Positions 42,272 to 52,926 of a stretch of DNA of 64,000 nt are shown here, one piece after another. The stretch is from contig NW_005434642.1 in NCBI RefSeq assembly GCF_000315625.1, positions 95,615-159,614 on the forward strand, given 5' to 3'. Below the pieces are notes generated by a model. The model saw only the letters and a list, made by a program, of their open reading frames with translations. It made no database searches and was not told where the DNA came from. The position numbers and the translations under genes were made by a program. The DNA comes from Guillardia theta CCMP2712. Its lineage: Eukaryota; Cryptophyceae; Pyrenomonadales; Geminigeraceae. How positions within the stretch are numbered: position 1 is the first letter of the stretch; each line of letters starts with the position of its first letter.

Positions 42272-43119
42272 TTACATCTTAGTTCTGCGGAAGGTGAGAC
42301 ATCGTAGCGATGATGAAGATTTGTGACTGTTATGGGGGAGAGGGAGGAGCAAGAGGTGGTGAGGAGCATGTTGATGCTAGTAGATGGATGCTCGGGGTGA
42401 TGGTTGCGATGATGTTTCATCTTCTCTTGTTCTTGCGATGGACCTGTGAGCGATCATGATGGCAGGTCGACGAGGAAGGAAACAAATCCTTCACTTCTCT
42501 ATGTCACGCGCCGTCAATGGCAGACATTCAGATTACGGAATGATAGAAAGTGAAGTTTGGACCAACCAAACATCTACAATCTAACAAGATGTTATTCTTT
42601 GACTGCCAGGGTCCCATAGCATCTGCTTCTGTTCTCGTTGCTCTTTTTACACATCTCTATTGCTTTCCTTGTGGCTGATTTCCTCTTGTCTTGGTATTGT
42701 TCTCTTCATCCCCATATCGATCATCACTTAAGATGCTTTGGAAAGTTCCGAGCGAACGCTGAGCGAGATGGAGTGACAGGAGGAGAAGGAGTGAAGCTGC
42801 TGTTTGCTATGGCCTCATCCGAGTCCTGCTAACAACAATCACATGGAGCTGAGCTGATGAAAGGTTCTTTCCTCTGACAAGCCTGAGGACGGAGATGGGT
42901 CCGAAGGGAAGAAATGACTGCACAAGGAGCATGACAGGGTCAGAAGGCAGGAGGAAGGAGGGAGGAAGCAGGAGACAGGAGGGAGGAAGAAGATAGCAGG
43001 AGGCAGGAGGAGACAAGAGGCAGGACAGGAACGGAGGAGGCGGGAGAGAGAAGGAGGAGGGATGGTGGGAAGAGGACAGGGGAGGGAGGAGGAAGGAGGT
43101 AAAGAGAGGGAGGAGGAGG
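42272..43119. other. Intergenic, purine-rich towards the right
   Basis: No gene seen. From about 42940 to 43115 the sequence is GGAGG/GGAGGAAG-rich and borders the end of the kelch gene. Confidence 0.4.
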
Positions 43120-46100
43120 TTACGTGGAGAGGAAGTTCTCCTTCTGCTTGAGGCTCTTTCCTCGTGAGACCGCTAGGGCTCTCTTGAACTTGAGGAGGGC
43201 GCGAGTTGTCTCATGCACCTGCGGGAAAGTCATGCTCGTGCTAGCGAGAGGAGGAGGAGACGGGAAAGGAAAAAGCAGGGGTAGGAAGAGAGAGAGGGAG
43301 GAGGAGGAGGAGGAGGAGGAGGAGGAGGAGGAGGAGGAGGAGGAGGAGGAGGAGGAGGAGGAGGAGGAGGAGGAGGAGGAGGAGGAGGAGGAGGAGGAGG
43401 AGGAGGAGGGAAGGGAGGGTAGGTCGGTAGGNNNNNNNNNNNNNNNNNNNNNNNNNNNNNNNNNNNNNNNNNNNNNNNNNNNNNNNNNNNNNNNNNNNNN
43501 NNNNNNNNNNNNNNNNNNNNNNNNNNNNNNNGGCAGGAGGTAGATAGAGAGAACAGCAGCAGTGTGAAAGGGAGTGGAACAGATTCAAGGTACAATCAGG
43601 AGAAGAGGAATGAAAGAAGGCAGGAGAAGAAGTGGGAGGGAGGGAGAGAGGGAGAGAGGGAGGGAAAGAGAGAGGGAGGAGTACCTGTGATCGAAGATGA
43701 TCTCGCTCTGTCGTCAGCCTCGCAGTGAGTAAGTGAAGTTGTGAGAGCTGCGAGCTGATTGCTTCACTTGACACCTGCAACAAACTTGAGAGGAGGGTTG
43801 TGGCGGCGGTGACGGTGGCAGGCAAGGGGAAGAGCAAGGAGGAGGAGATAGTGGTGGTGGAACGAAGGAAGAGGAGCAATCAACCTCAATACTTCTCAAT
43901 TGAGGTTGTAGATCCTGATCGAACTGGAGCAAGCATCACAATCCTATACCATGAAAGCAAGAAAAGCTCACAGAGAAGGTCTTTTGAAACCTTTGCCTCA
44001 TTGTTTGTAGCTCATCCCAACTTGTGACGTTCTTGAGGTGTTCTTCTTCCATCTCATGCTTGATACAAGACAACTCAAAGGCTATGTTCTTCATCCCCAC
44101 GAGAAGGGTCTCATATCTTTCTTCGTGGATGTGCAGTAGGTTTTCCTTCTCTTTCAACTCTTGCTCCATTCCGATTGCAAGCTGCTGATAATCTTGTAAT
44201 TCTTGCGCGAGCAAACACTCTGCATCAACGCTCACTCGTCACTTAGAAGGAAACAAACACTGTCTAACAACCTTTCGACTTAATTTCCTCGACCTCTGAA
44301 GAGAGTTCCAACGTAAGTTCTTGATATCTGATCAGATCCCTCGCGATGTCATCACACAAAAGATTCTTCGTGTTGAGGTTCTCAACAAGTTGCGACATCG
44401 GCTGAAGAGAAAGAGACATGGCTTGTTCTGCTTTTGTCACATAATGTTCCATCACCTCCAACTTGTCGACGAAGCACTCATCCACAAACTTCCCAGTCTC
44501 TTTCGTCCTGCCGATCTCGATGGCCTCGCGGGCTCGACTCTCCTCAACGGTAGACAACTTCTCCTGTATCAGCTTGTTGTGCATCGACAAGTCGCGGATC
44601 AGACACTCTGCTTGTTGCTTCTCATGCTCCAATACCATGACAGCTCTCTTCAGCTCCTGTGCTACAAACATCGTCTCCTCCTTCTCCTGCATCATCATCT
44701 CAGAAAACTGTAACTTGACGCGGACATTTCTTGCCGTTTGTGACTGGATGCAAGCCTTCTCGACCGTACTGAGGCGAGCCGCCAGCTCATTTACGATTGT
44801 CTGCACGATGAGAAAATTATCATCGATCCGATGAGGACATGTGAATTTTCGTAATCATCATCATCATCATCATCATCATCAACAACAACAACAACAGGGC
44901 TTCCTTGATCGTAAAAGCTCAACACCATCACCAACAGTGCAGTGGCACTCCACCCAACCACCACCACCATCATCATCATCATCATATTCAACCTGACTTG
45001 CGTCGAAGCTCTTTTCTGACTTGCACAATCTTTCCTTGCAAACAAGCAGAGATGCTGAGAGTGCAGAGATAGTCTTCCCAGCAGAACTCAGTGCCATCTC
45101 CATCTTCTTCTCTACCTGCTGCACAGCAGCCTCTACCGCGCTCAGCGACTTGGCTAAGACTTCTCTCTCATAGCATGAGGTGACTTGTGCGATCATCACT
45201 TCTCCTCTGCACGAGAACACATGGTCGATCGCCATGCTGTTCACGTTGAGGAACTGCCAGACAACAGACCGCAGCAGCATCTTGCTTATCATCCTCTCCC
45301 ACCCGCTGATCGACCTCAGCGATCTGATGGAGAGGAGGAGGAACGACAAGTCTTCCTGCAAGGATGACAGGTCATCCAGCTCCGACGTCCGTTCCATGAC
45401 GTTGATCACATCGTCCAAGTCCTTGGCTATCTCCTCCACCTCCCCGTCCTTCATCTGTCTTTCCTCTACCTCCCCATGCTGCTCGACCTTCCCGCCCTTC
45501 CTTGTCACGTACATCTCAGCTGAACTCCTCCTCGTCCTCATCATCTCCTCCTCCTCCAGGCGAGGCTTACACCTCCTCCCCTCGAGCATGTAGAACTCCA
45601 CAGATTTCAATATCTCCTCCCCGTCCCATCCTCCCGCGATCATCACCATCCCCTGCATGACCGGGTGGCTGCAAGCAAAGAAGTCTGAGCGCGGCTGCTG
45701 CAAGGGAGGGCAGGAGGTCCAGCGGTTGGCGGACAGGTCGAACATCTCAACAGACGACAGCACGTGCCCGTCCTCGTCTTCCCCCCCGAGCGCAAAGATC
45801 CGGTTCTGGTGAGCTACCACCTGGAAGTTCTTCCTCCTCTGCTGCATGGAGGGGAGGGAGCGCCAGCTACCGTCCAGCAGCTCCCACACCAGCAGGCTCG
45901 AGAGCACTCCGTCGGAGCTGATGCCTCCTGCTACAAACACGCTCCCTCCTACCACCACAGCCGAGCACCCGAGACGAGGATGGGGAAGGCTGGCATGGAC
46001 GGCTGCCCGCTGCCCGTCGGGGGAGGAGGGGGAGGGGGACGAGGCGATCTCATCCTCCTCGCCCTCCCAGCGAGGGAGGAGGAGCCGGTCCAGAGAGTCA

Positions 46101-48592
46101 CTTGCCGGCTCAGCATCCTCTTCACGTGCTTGAGGAAGGAGACCTGCAGCTTCCATGTGTCTGTGTACTTGACGCTGTTGTGCGATAGCAGTTTCACCTT
46201 GTCTCGGATGCGAGCCATCGGCCGGGCGCTGCTCGGGCTCAGCTGCGCCCCCAGCTCCTCCTGCTTCCTGTTGGCTATCAGAGCAGGGAGGTGAAGTAGC
46301 GAGTGCTCCAGCTCCTCCATGGCGCGTTCCAACTGATTCAACCTCCCAGCCAGCATCATCCCCTCGGACTCGCATGCCTGCGTGTCGCTCCTTTGCTCGT
46401 CCCTTCCCTGGTCCACCTGACCCACCGCCTGCGCGACGTCGCTACATGTTTCCTCGAGGCCGCGACGGAGGATCACAAGTTCTTCGTTCCTCGTCCTCAG
46501 CAAGTCCGACAGCTCGCAGATCTCGGACTCATAGAGGGACCGTTGCGTCGTGTGATTCTCCATCAAGTGATTCATCACTTGTACAAAACCAGCAGCGACC
46601 TCAATCCGGCCGCGCCCATCGCTAACGGCAAGATCGCCCCTCTCACGCTGCATTATCGTCTCTGGGATCCGTTGGAAGTTTGACTCGGCGAGCTGACGTT
46701 TGACAGCCTCCAGCAGGCATACGAGGCTCTCCTCTCTTGTGAGGAAATCGACCTGCTGGTCCTGCAAGCTCCTGAGACTCTCTTGCAACAGCTCGACATG
46801 CTGGACGAGCGTCTGGTTGTTGCCCTGCAACATCTTCATCTTCTCCTCCATCATCATCATCTCGCTTTCCATCGATCGTTCACGCTCGTCCCATGTCGCC
46901 TTGTCGCCTTCCAGCGCCTTGTTGCATTCTTCCGCTCTTCTGATGTTTTCCTCCAAGTCCTTGACTTTGACTTGCAGCACTCGGTTGATTTCTTCTAACA
47001 CATCAGCCTGATTCACTGACTGTGAATGTGTATCTATCACACTCTCTTTCAATGACACGGCCTCGCTCAAAGCTTCCTCGACTTGTTTGCTAATGCAAAC
47101 AAGATCGTTCTCAGCAACTCTTATCATCCCTTGCAACCTGCTAACGTTTTGAGACTGATTTTCATCTTTCTTGTACATGTCAAAGTTTTTTCTCTCCTCG
47201 CTCAACAACCTCTCCTGCAGTTCCGCGGATTGTTCTCTTAGCTGGGCGACACGATGCTGCATCTCGATACCGGCGCGCAAGAATTCCTCCCTCTCCTCGC
47301 GGAGGCTGGTCATCTCGTTTTCATACTCCCCGTGCTTTCGCTTCAGAGCCTCAACTGTCTCTTCCAACTCCTTCTTGTCTTGTTCCAGCAGCACCAGGCT
47401 TTGCTGTCATCACATAACATCAAAGGTTGTCGTCACACAACAGCAAACAATGCAGAATGACCTTGTTCTTTGTCGATGAGTCTTTCCAACACATGGACTC
47501 GGCGTAAGACTCTGCCATGTCCTTTTCGATCCCGCTGATCGTATCAGACATGTCTATCTGCAATGACTGCCAGTCTACAACACAGCTCATGAGACCCGAT
47601 GTGATCAAAGTAACCAAATGTTCCTCCGTGCTGGGCGTCAAATATTCCTGCTGGTCTCCTGGCTTGCCTGAACTTGCCATGTCGGACTTCGGAGTTGCCA
47701 TGAGGTCGGCGCAAACTTGGCAAACTTGTTTCAGCACGCTCTCGCACTCGAGAGCTTTCTCGAAGCAAGAAGAAGCGCAGCTGCTCACTTCATGCTGCAC
47801 TCTCCTCGCATTCTCCACGTGCCGACCTAGCAGCAGAGCCTGAGATTCAAGCTCCAGGTCATACTTGATCTTCATGGCTTTCAACGACCGTTGCGAGACT
47901 AGGCACGCTCGCTCTACCTCTCCCCGCAGGCTGTCCACCATCTCCATCAGGTGAGTCAGTGACTGATCCAACACCTTCTGACTCGAATCCCGTTCTTTCG
48001 CATCCTGAACTAGGCGCTGCTCGAGCTCAGAGTTCTTCAAACTCATCTCCTCCAAGGCCGACTGGCGGTCTTTCAGTTCGGCTTCAAGCTGCAACATGTT
48101 GCTTTTCATCGTCTCCATCTCAATCTCCCTGTCTTGCAGCATGTCGACAAACGTCTCAGGAGAGGGTTTGCTCTCTCTCAAGCTTTCATTCGCCGCTTTC
48201 AACTCGACAACGATCTCTCCCAATTCAGGGATCAGATCTCGAACAAGCTCCTCCACATGGTTCAACTTCCACAGAGATCCGTTCAACCTGTCTCTCGTCT
48301 CTTGCAGCTCGGAGTACAGCATGTCGTTGGTGTTTTGCAAGGATAGGAAGCTCTCCTCTCCCATCGAAGGCTCTACTCCCTAGACGATGCTCCCAGTGAG
48401 ATCGAGAGTGAGGGACTGCACATGAGGAGAGGACTGTGACTTGAGCATATCTATCTTCTTCTGCTGCTGCAGGACGGTTGCTGCAGCTTGCTGCAGAAAG
48501 CGTTCAAGCTGATATTTCTCCTGTGACAGTCTCTTCACTTCAGCTTCGAGGGCCTGGAAGCTTGACATGCTTCGCTTCTCTGTGTTGTTCAT
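43120..48592 (-). CDS. Long coiled-coil protein with central kelch repeats, 9 exons
   Basis: About 1,488 aa. Exons: 48592-48422, 48379-47462, 47403-46102, 46063-44993, 44800-44272, 44219-43972, 43923-43885, 43774-43685, 43218-43120; every phase agrees. Residues ~1-790 are coiled coil (for example LEQDKKELEETVEALKRKHG). At ~800-950 three kelch motifs follow: PRLGCSAVVVGGSVFVAGG, RRKNFQVVAHQNRIFALGG and PRSDFFACSHPVMQGMVMIAGG; three blades are too few for a closed propeller. Coiled coil resumes to the end (KQKENFLST). No family name fits; scaffolding at a cytoskeletal structure is a guess. The last intron contains a 100-N gap, so an exon could be missing. The 38-nt intron 46064-46101 is among the shortest here. 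Confidence 0.82.
43300..43410. repeat. (GGA)n microsatellite
   Basis: About 35 uninterrupted GGA units in the last intron of the kelch/coiled-coil gene, next to the assembly gap. Confidence 0.95.
43432..43531. other. Assembly gap (100 N)
   Basis: Exactly 100 N, a conventional placeholder, so the true length is unknown. It follows the GGA microsatellite. Confidence 1.
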
Positions 48593-48854
48593 CACAGGCT
48601 GCTTCACCGTTCCGATAAGTCTCGTGTTGTTCCCATGTTTTCCCCTCCTGACAGCAACCGGACAAAGCTTGATGGTATGAAAAAGTCTCCTTTGTTCAAC
48701 GGTAGTTGTTGTTGCTGCTGCTGCCTGTCTTGCTCGTTCTTCTTCTTTCAGTCCTTCAAGGTGAGAATGTAGTGAACATGATGTCGCTCACCACCGTTGA
48801 TCTCTTTGACTACTTTTTGAAACTGCCGGCTGTTGTGAAAACTGCCCCTCATCC

Positions 48855-48970
48855 CCCCACTGTTATCGGAACCGGGCCGGGCCGGGCCCGGGGGCCGCGG
48901 GACCGCGGGCGGCCCCCGGCGGCGGCCGATACGCGCGCGGCGGCCAGTGGTGACGCCGTACCGTCGGCCT
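48855..48970. repeat. GC-rich dispersed repeat island 6
   Basis: CCGGGCCGGGCCGGGCCCGG, GGGCGGCCCCCGGCGGCGG and a short CGCGCG run. Lies between the kelch and thioredoxin genes. Confidence 0.6.
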
Positions 48971-49094
48971 GACTGTTATTCAAAGTTAAGAGTGAAAAAT
49001 CACGAGGACAATCAGTAGACTCGTGAGCAAAGAGGTCGCCAGTGACTGGCAGGCGGTCTCCGGGCATCACACTGCGACATGATCGCCCCCCGAT

Positions 49095-49290
49095 GCGTGA
49101 CGGCACGCCCGGTGCACTGAACTTCGGAACCGTACTCCGTACGGTCGCCGCTCAGTCCGAGCCCCCCCGGCCGGGAGCCCGCCGGGAGTCCGAGCGGCAG
49201 TGTCTTCACGTCTTCACTAGGTCACTCGGACCCGCCGCTAGCACTCAGCGGCGGCAGGCAGGCCGGCGGCCCGGCCTGGGATCCGAGTCT
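49095..49290. repeat. GC-rich dispersed repeat island 7
   Basis: GCCCCCCCGGCCGGGAGCCC, CAGGCCGGCGGCCCGGCC and ACGGCACGCCCGG, preceded by CAGTGACTGGCAGGCGG, a word similar to those beside island 3. It runs straight into the TTTATTGAC repeat at 49296, suggesting one composite element. Confidence 0.6.
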
Positions 49291-49295
49291 GAGGC

Positions 49296-49413
49296 TCTTT
49301 ATTGACTGAAAACTTGAAAAGGAAGGCAAACCGGAGCAAACAAACGAGGACGAGGATAAAGCCTACAAACCCGCCTCAATAAAATACTAGGAAACGAAAA
49401 AGGCAGCGAAATC
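49296..49413 (+). repeat. Dispersed repeat copy B (TTTATTGAC family)
   Basis: Starts CTTTATTGACTGAAA, then GGCAAACCGGAGCAAACAAACG, AATACTAGGAAA and AGGCAGCGAAAT: same word order as 4572-4685, same strand. Confidence 0.6.
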
Positions 49414-49541
49414 CGGGATACTGAGAGTTTGCATGATTCCCCATGTTATCATCCCCCTCATCCTCCTAAACTCCAAATATTCCTCAGCTTGAAAGACGCC
49501 GCGGCATGCTGTTAGCTTTGTTTCCTGCTGCTCCTGCCCGC

Positions 49542-50243
49542 ATGTCCCTGACTATCAACGCTGTTCTCATCCTTTCTCTTCTGTCCGTATGTAGTGCTTT
49601 CATGCCGGCTCCAGGAACTCACTCGCTGAGTCGGGGCCTGGCGCCTTTCTCTGCCAAAGTTTCGCAACGGCCCCCTTTCCCAAGGTTGAGAACGCACGGA
49701 CGCTCGAAGCTCGAGATGATGGCCAAGAAGACGGTAAATCAACATCACGAGCTGCTTGCAATATGTTATGATGATAGCTGACTTGCTTTCTTGACAGTTC
49801 AAGGACTTTGATGATCTCCTGGCCAGCTCTGAGAAGCCGGTCAGCAGAGAGTCGTAACTGTGATGGCAGCTGAACAAGTGCTGGCAGGTGCTGGTTGACT
49901 TCTATGCGGTATGGTGTGGCCCGTGTGTTATCATGAGTAAGGAGCTCGCGTCGTTGAGCGAAACTATTGGTGACAAGGTGACTTGAATCAGGTTGTTTAC
50001 TAAGAAATTTACTGATGTCGGGCAGGTTATGATCGTCAAGATTGATACCGAGAAGTATCCCAACATCACCAACAAGTTCAACGTGCATGCGCTGCCTACT
50101 TGTATTCTTTTCAAGGATGGTCAACCAGTCGATCGTGAGCGATTCTCTCATTCTCATGGAGGTCTGCTGACAGCATGACAGGCTTTGAGGGAGTGATGAA
50201 GCAAGACCAGCTGAAGGACCGGATATTATCCAAGATCAATTAG
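49542..50243 (+). CDS. Plastid-targeted thioredoxin, 5 exons
   Basis: Disulfide reductase of 164 aa. Exons 49542-49733, 49798-49839, 49888-49977, 50026-50134, 50182-50243, in phase. The leader is a signal peptide (LTINAVLILSLLSVCSA) followed at once by Phe (SAFMPAP) and a Ser/Arg-rich transit region to about residue 64, the hallmark of import into a red-lineage secondary plastid. The thioredoxin fold follows: VLVDFYAVWCGPC (active site WCGPC), IVKIDTEKYPNIT, HALPTCILFKDGQPV and a C-terminal helix. An in-frame Met 12 codons upstream (49506) is possible but would place extra residues before the signal peptide. Its partner would be plastid enzymes regulated by light. It converges on the carrier gene, 124 bp apart. 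Confidence 0.93.
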
Positions 50244-50367
50244 TCCTTCATTAAACAGACAAGGATGAACATACAAAAAGGCAATTATCTTGCTTGTTTG
50301 TTTTGGCTTCCACCATTCTCGGACACGACATCAACCACTGAAGCGAACACAGTGGGCCGCGACGCGC

Positions 50368-51764
50368 TCAGTTAACTTTGCTCTTCTTGGCAACCTTGGC
50401 AATGATAGCATTTCCAACGAGCCTTTGAATCTTCTCATAGGTCAAGAACATGAGAGCAGATATCAAGGTACTGTGCCAAAGTTTGGTCTCCATGCCCCTG
50501 GAGGAGAAAGTGAGAAACTAGACATCCCCCGTGTAATGCTTGCCTGAAGAGGCCAGACTTCCCCTCATACTTGTAAATCTTTACAAGACAGTCCAAAGTC
50601 CCATTGTACTCGACGACCTGACCAGTCTGACTCGATGTTGATGTCTTTCCAAATCGCAAACGTGTCTGCGCCACTTGCAATGGGTAAGTTGTGATGGTTG
50701 CGACCCACTTGGCAAACGCGCCGAGGATGAACGCCTCTAGACTTGACAGACCCTAAGTGACAAAAGTCAAGGGAGCAAAGGCAGTTCGCTCTCAATTGCC
50801 TTCTTGCCAAGTTTCGATTTGCGATTGATCAGAAATCTCTTGATGGTTTCGTACACCGCAAACTGACACGGCAAGTCAGGCCAGGCAGCAACAGTTTGAG
50901 ACTGTTGCAAGAAGTTTGTTACCTGTATAGCTGGGTTACAGCATAGCAGGAGGCTGGATGAAACTCCGGCCCAAAGCTTAAACAAGCCTTCCTCGCGGCG
51001 AATTTTAATGATAGCATCAATCATGCCATTGTAGTGGTCAGCACTTGGCTTTGAGGAATCTTGAAGTTTAAGTCTTGCGTTGGCTACCCAAAGCGGCTGA
51101 ACAAAACACACATTGATTCCTCCAGCAATGGTTCCGATAGAAAGATTGATTACAGCTTGAGAAATCTTCAAGTTCTTCTTCAACATCTGAAAGAGCTTGC
51201 TCCTATTCAACAACAGCCGTAGCAGATGGAACGCATAGAAGTAGATAAAGTTAGCAGCAAAAAGAGTTATGAGTGTAGAGTTCAGGCCCCGGTACAAGCC
51301 AGACAGTCCTTCTTCTGCAATCACGTCGTGTAGCGCCCTATTCGAACAAAGTTGAGTCAGCTCAGCACAAAAGAGACAAGATCCTAAGATCCTTTCCAAT
51401 ACAAAGGGGTAGGACGCAAGGATACACAGGTAGTGGGAGTAGTACCTCCAGGTGCTCTTGAACTTCTTGTTCTTCTTGCCTTTCCCGGCAGCCTGGGCTC
51501 GAATGACAAGTTGGTCAAGGGGGTAGAATGCTGCGTAAACGCAGTCAGCTTCCACGACACCCTCAGCACGTGCAGATAACCCAGCATGGCGATGTTTCCT
51601 CCTATCGAACCGGAGATAGCATGGGAGAGAGCATCTGCAGAGAAGAGCTGGGATGTCTCTTGCCCTGCAGAATCTGCTAAATCTTCGATCTTAAGACCTC
51701 TTGAGACCGGCAGCCTTACAGACGCTGAATCTAGCTCCTCGTCTTCGATGTTGCTCTGTGCCAT
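50368..51764 (-). CDS. Peroxisomal-type mitochondrial-carrier-family transporter, 6 exons
   Basis: Solute carrier (SLC25) of 361 aa, most like peroxisomal adenine-nucleotide carriers (PMP34/ANT1 type). Exons: 51764-51581, 51530-51446, 51337-50923, 50862-50800, 50752-50544, 50497-50368. Three repeats with the PX[DE] or equivalent signature: AFYPLDQLVIRAQ, VQPLWVANARLKLQ and ITTYPLQVAQTRLR, each followed by a glycine-rich second helix entry (EEGLSGLYRGL, EEGLFKLWAGV, YEGKSGLFRGM). The end (FLTYEKIQRLV) is typical. Introns 50753-50799 and 50498-50543 have GC donors, supported by phase and by restoration of the family sequence. The N-terminal ~35 residues are acidic and may be regulatory. Substrate is inferred from family only. 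Confidence 0.92.
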
Positions 51765-52926
51765 GGCTTCCAACTACTGCACAAACTGATCCTGCAAGCG
51801 TCTTATCACGTTCAAGGACGACTATCCCGCACAATCTGGCTTTCCTTGCAATCGCTGATTTCGGAATCCTCGATGTATCACCAACAAGTCCAGGGCGAGA
51901 AGATCTTAGGGAGGCGCTATCAGGTTTGTCGAGACGTGTCTGAGCTCATTCATCATCCTCATCCTGCCCTCCTCGTCTTCTGCTCCCCTCGTCTCCTCCT
52001 CTCCGACACGTGCATTTCTTCCTCCGGTCACCACCTCCCATGGAGACGATTTACCCAGAAGCGTGTTATTTTAGCTGATATTTCATCTAATTTGCTACAG
52101 ACAACAGACAAATGAGCTAAAATAGCCCAAATCTATCTAAACCACCCCCTATCGATCGATAGACCCCTGATTTTCGTCTTTTCAAACCCCGGTGCCTAAC
52201 CTTCCCCCCTCCTACTAGTACTGAAAAACTTTTAGCTAATGTATTTCCTGGTACAGGACGCAGTTTTAAATCTATCATTTCAGGTTTTTTTTAGCAGCTG
52301 CACTTGTTTTAAGTAAACTTTATAAAGATTGTTTCCTCAAATGGCGAAAGCGTTGGCTTCAGTCTACCCCCTTCCCCCCTCCCTCCGCGTCTTCCTGACC
52401 CTCCGCCTTCTCCCCCTCTCTTGCCCCTGCCAGCACCATCACTGTCGCAAACAACATGCTATCCTCTCTGCACGCATTGGACACGTGACTTCTTTTACTG
52501 TTTCGTCCCTTTGCACCAGGCGTTTCCAGTTGTTTGCTCACCTGATCTCCTGCTTGCATACCAACCTGCTTCCTCTTTACCCTTCGAGCCCATCTGAATG
52601 ATGCCTATCTTTATCACCCATAGTAGTGCGATAACAGTCTTGCCATCTTCCATTGCGCTGTTGCGAATCATCATCATCTTTCAACACTTCGTTATCTCTG
52701 GTTTTACATCAACCATCTCCTGATCCCTTGTCAAGTCTTCACAGTCTGATGGTCTGCTATACAGTCAGGATGGTGAATCTGTAAAGTCCCGCATCTTTTG
52801 CCTGCGCCGTCTGCTGTGGATCTTGTCTCAGCGCGAGCATGTCGGTTCTGTTCGAAAGGTAATTTTGCAATCAGACGGTCCCTGTGCGAGACGCGCTCTT
52901 GCAGGAAGTTGGTCCCCACGGACCTG
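51765..52926. other. Intergenic; AT-rich patch at 52070-52330
   Basis: No gene called. Positions 52070-52330 are AT-rich with TTTTAGCTGAT/GAGCTAAAAT inverted words and ATCGATCGATAG. A minus-strand chain of short exons at 52680-52360 (MMMIRNSAMEDGKT...) is conceivable but unsupported. Confidence 0.35.

Noticed and set aside
42217-42536. Alternative 3' exons for the 41461 gene (VVGLGEEEKMKTIAM... and VDEEGNKSFTSL...)
   Set aside because: The unspliced frame already ends plausibly at 42271; the alternative needs extra splices with poorer phase. It cannot be excluded without cDNA.
43241-43430. Poly-Leu/poly-Pro/poly-Glu open frames around the GGA tract
   Set aside because: These are translations of a microsatellite next to an assembly gap inside an intron.
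51864-51925. Short plus-strand exon-like piece (MYHQQVQGEKILGRRYQ) before a GT
   Set aside because: Looks like a kinase start, but no downstream kinase exons exist before the next gene.
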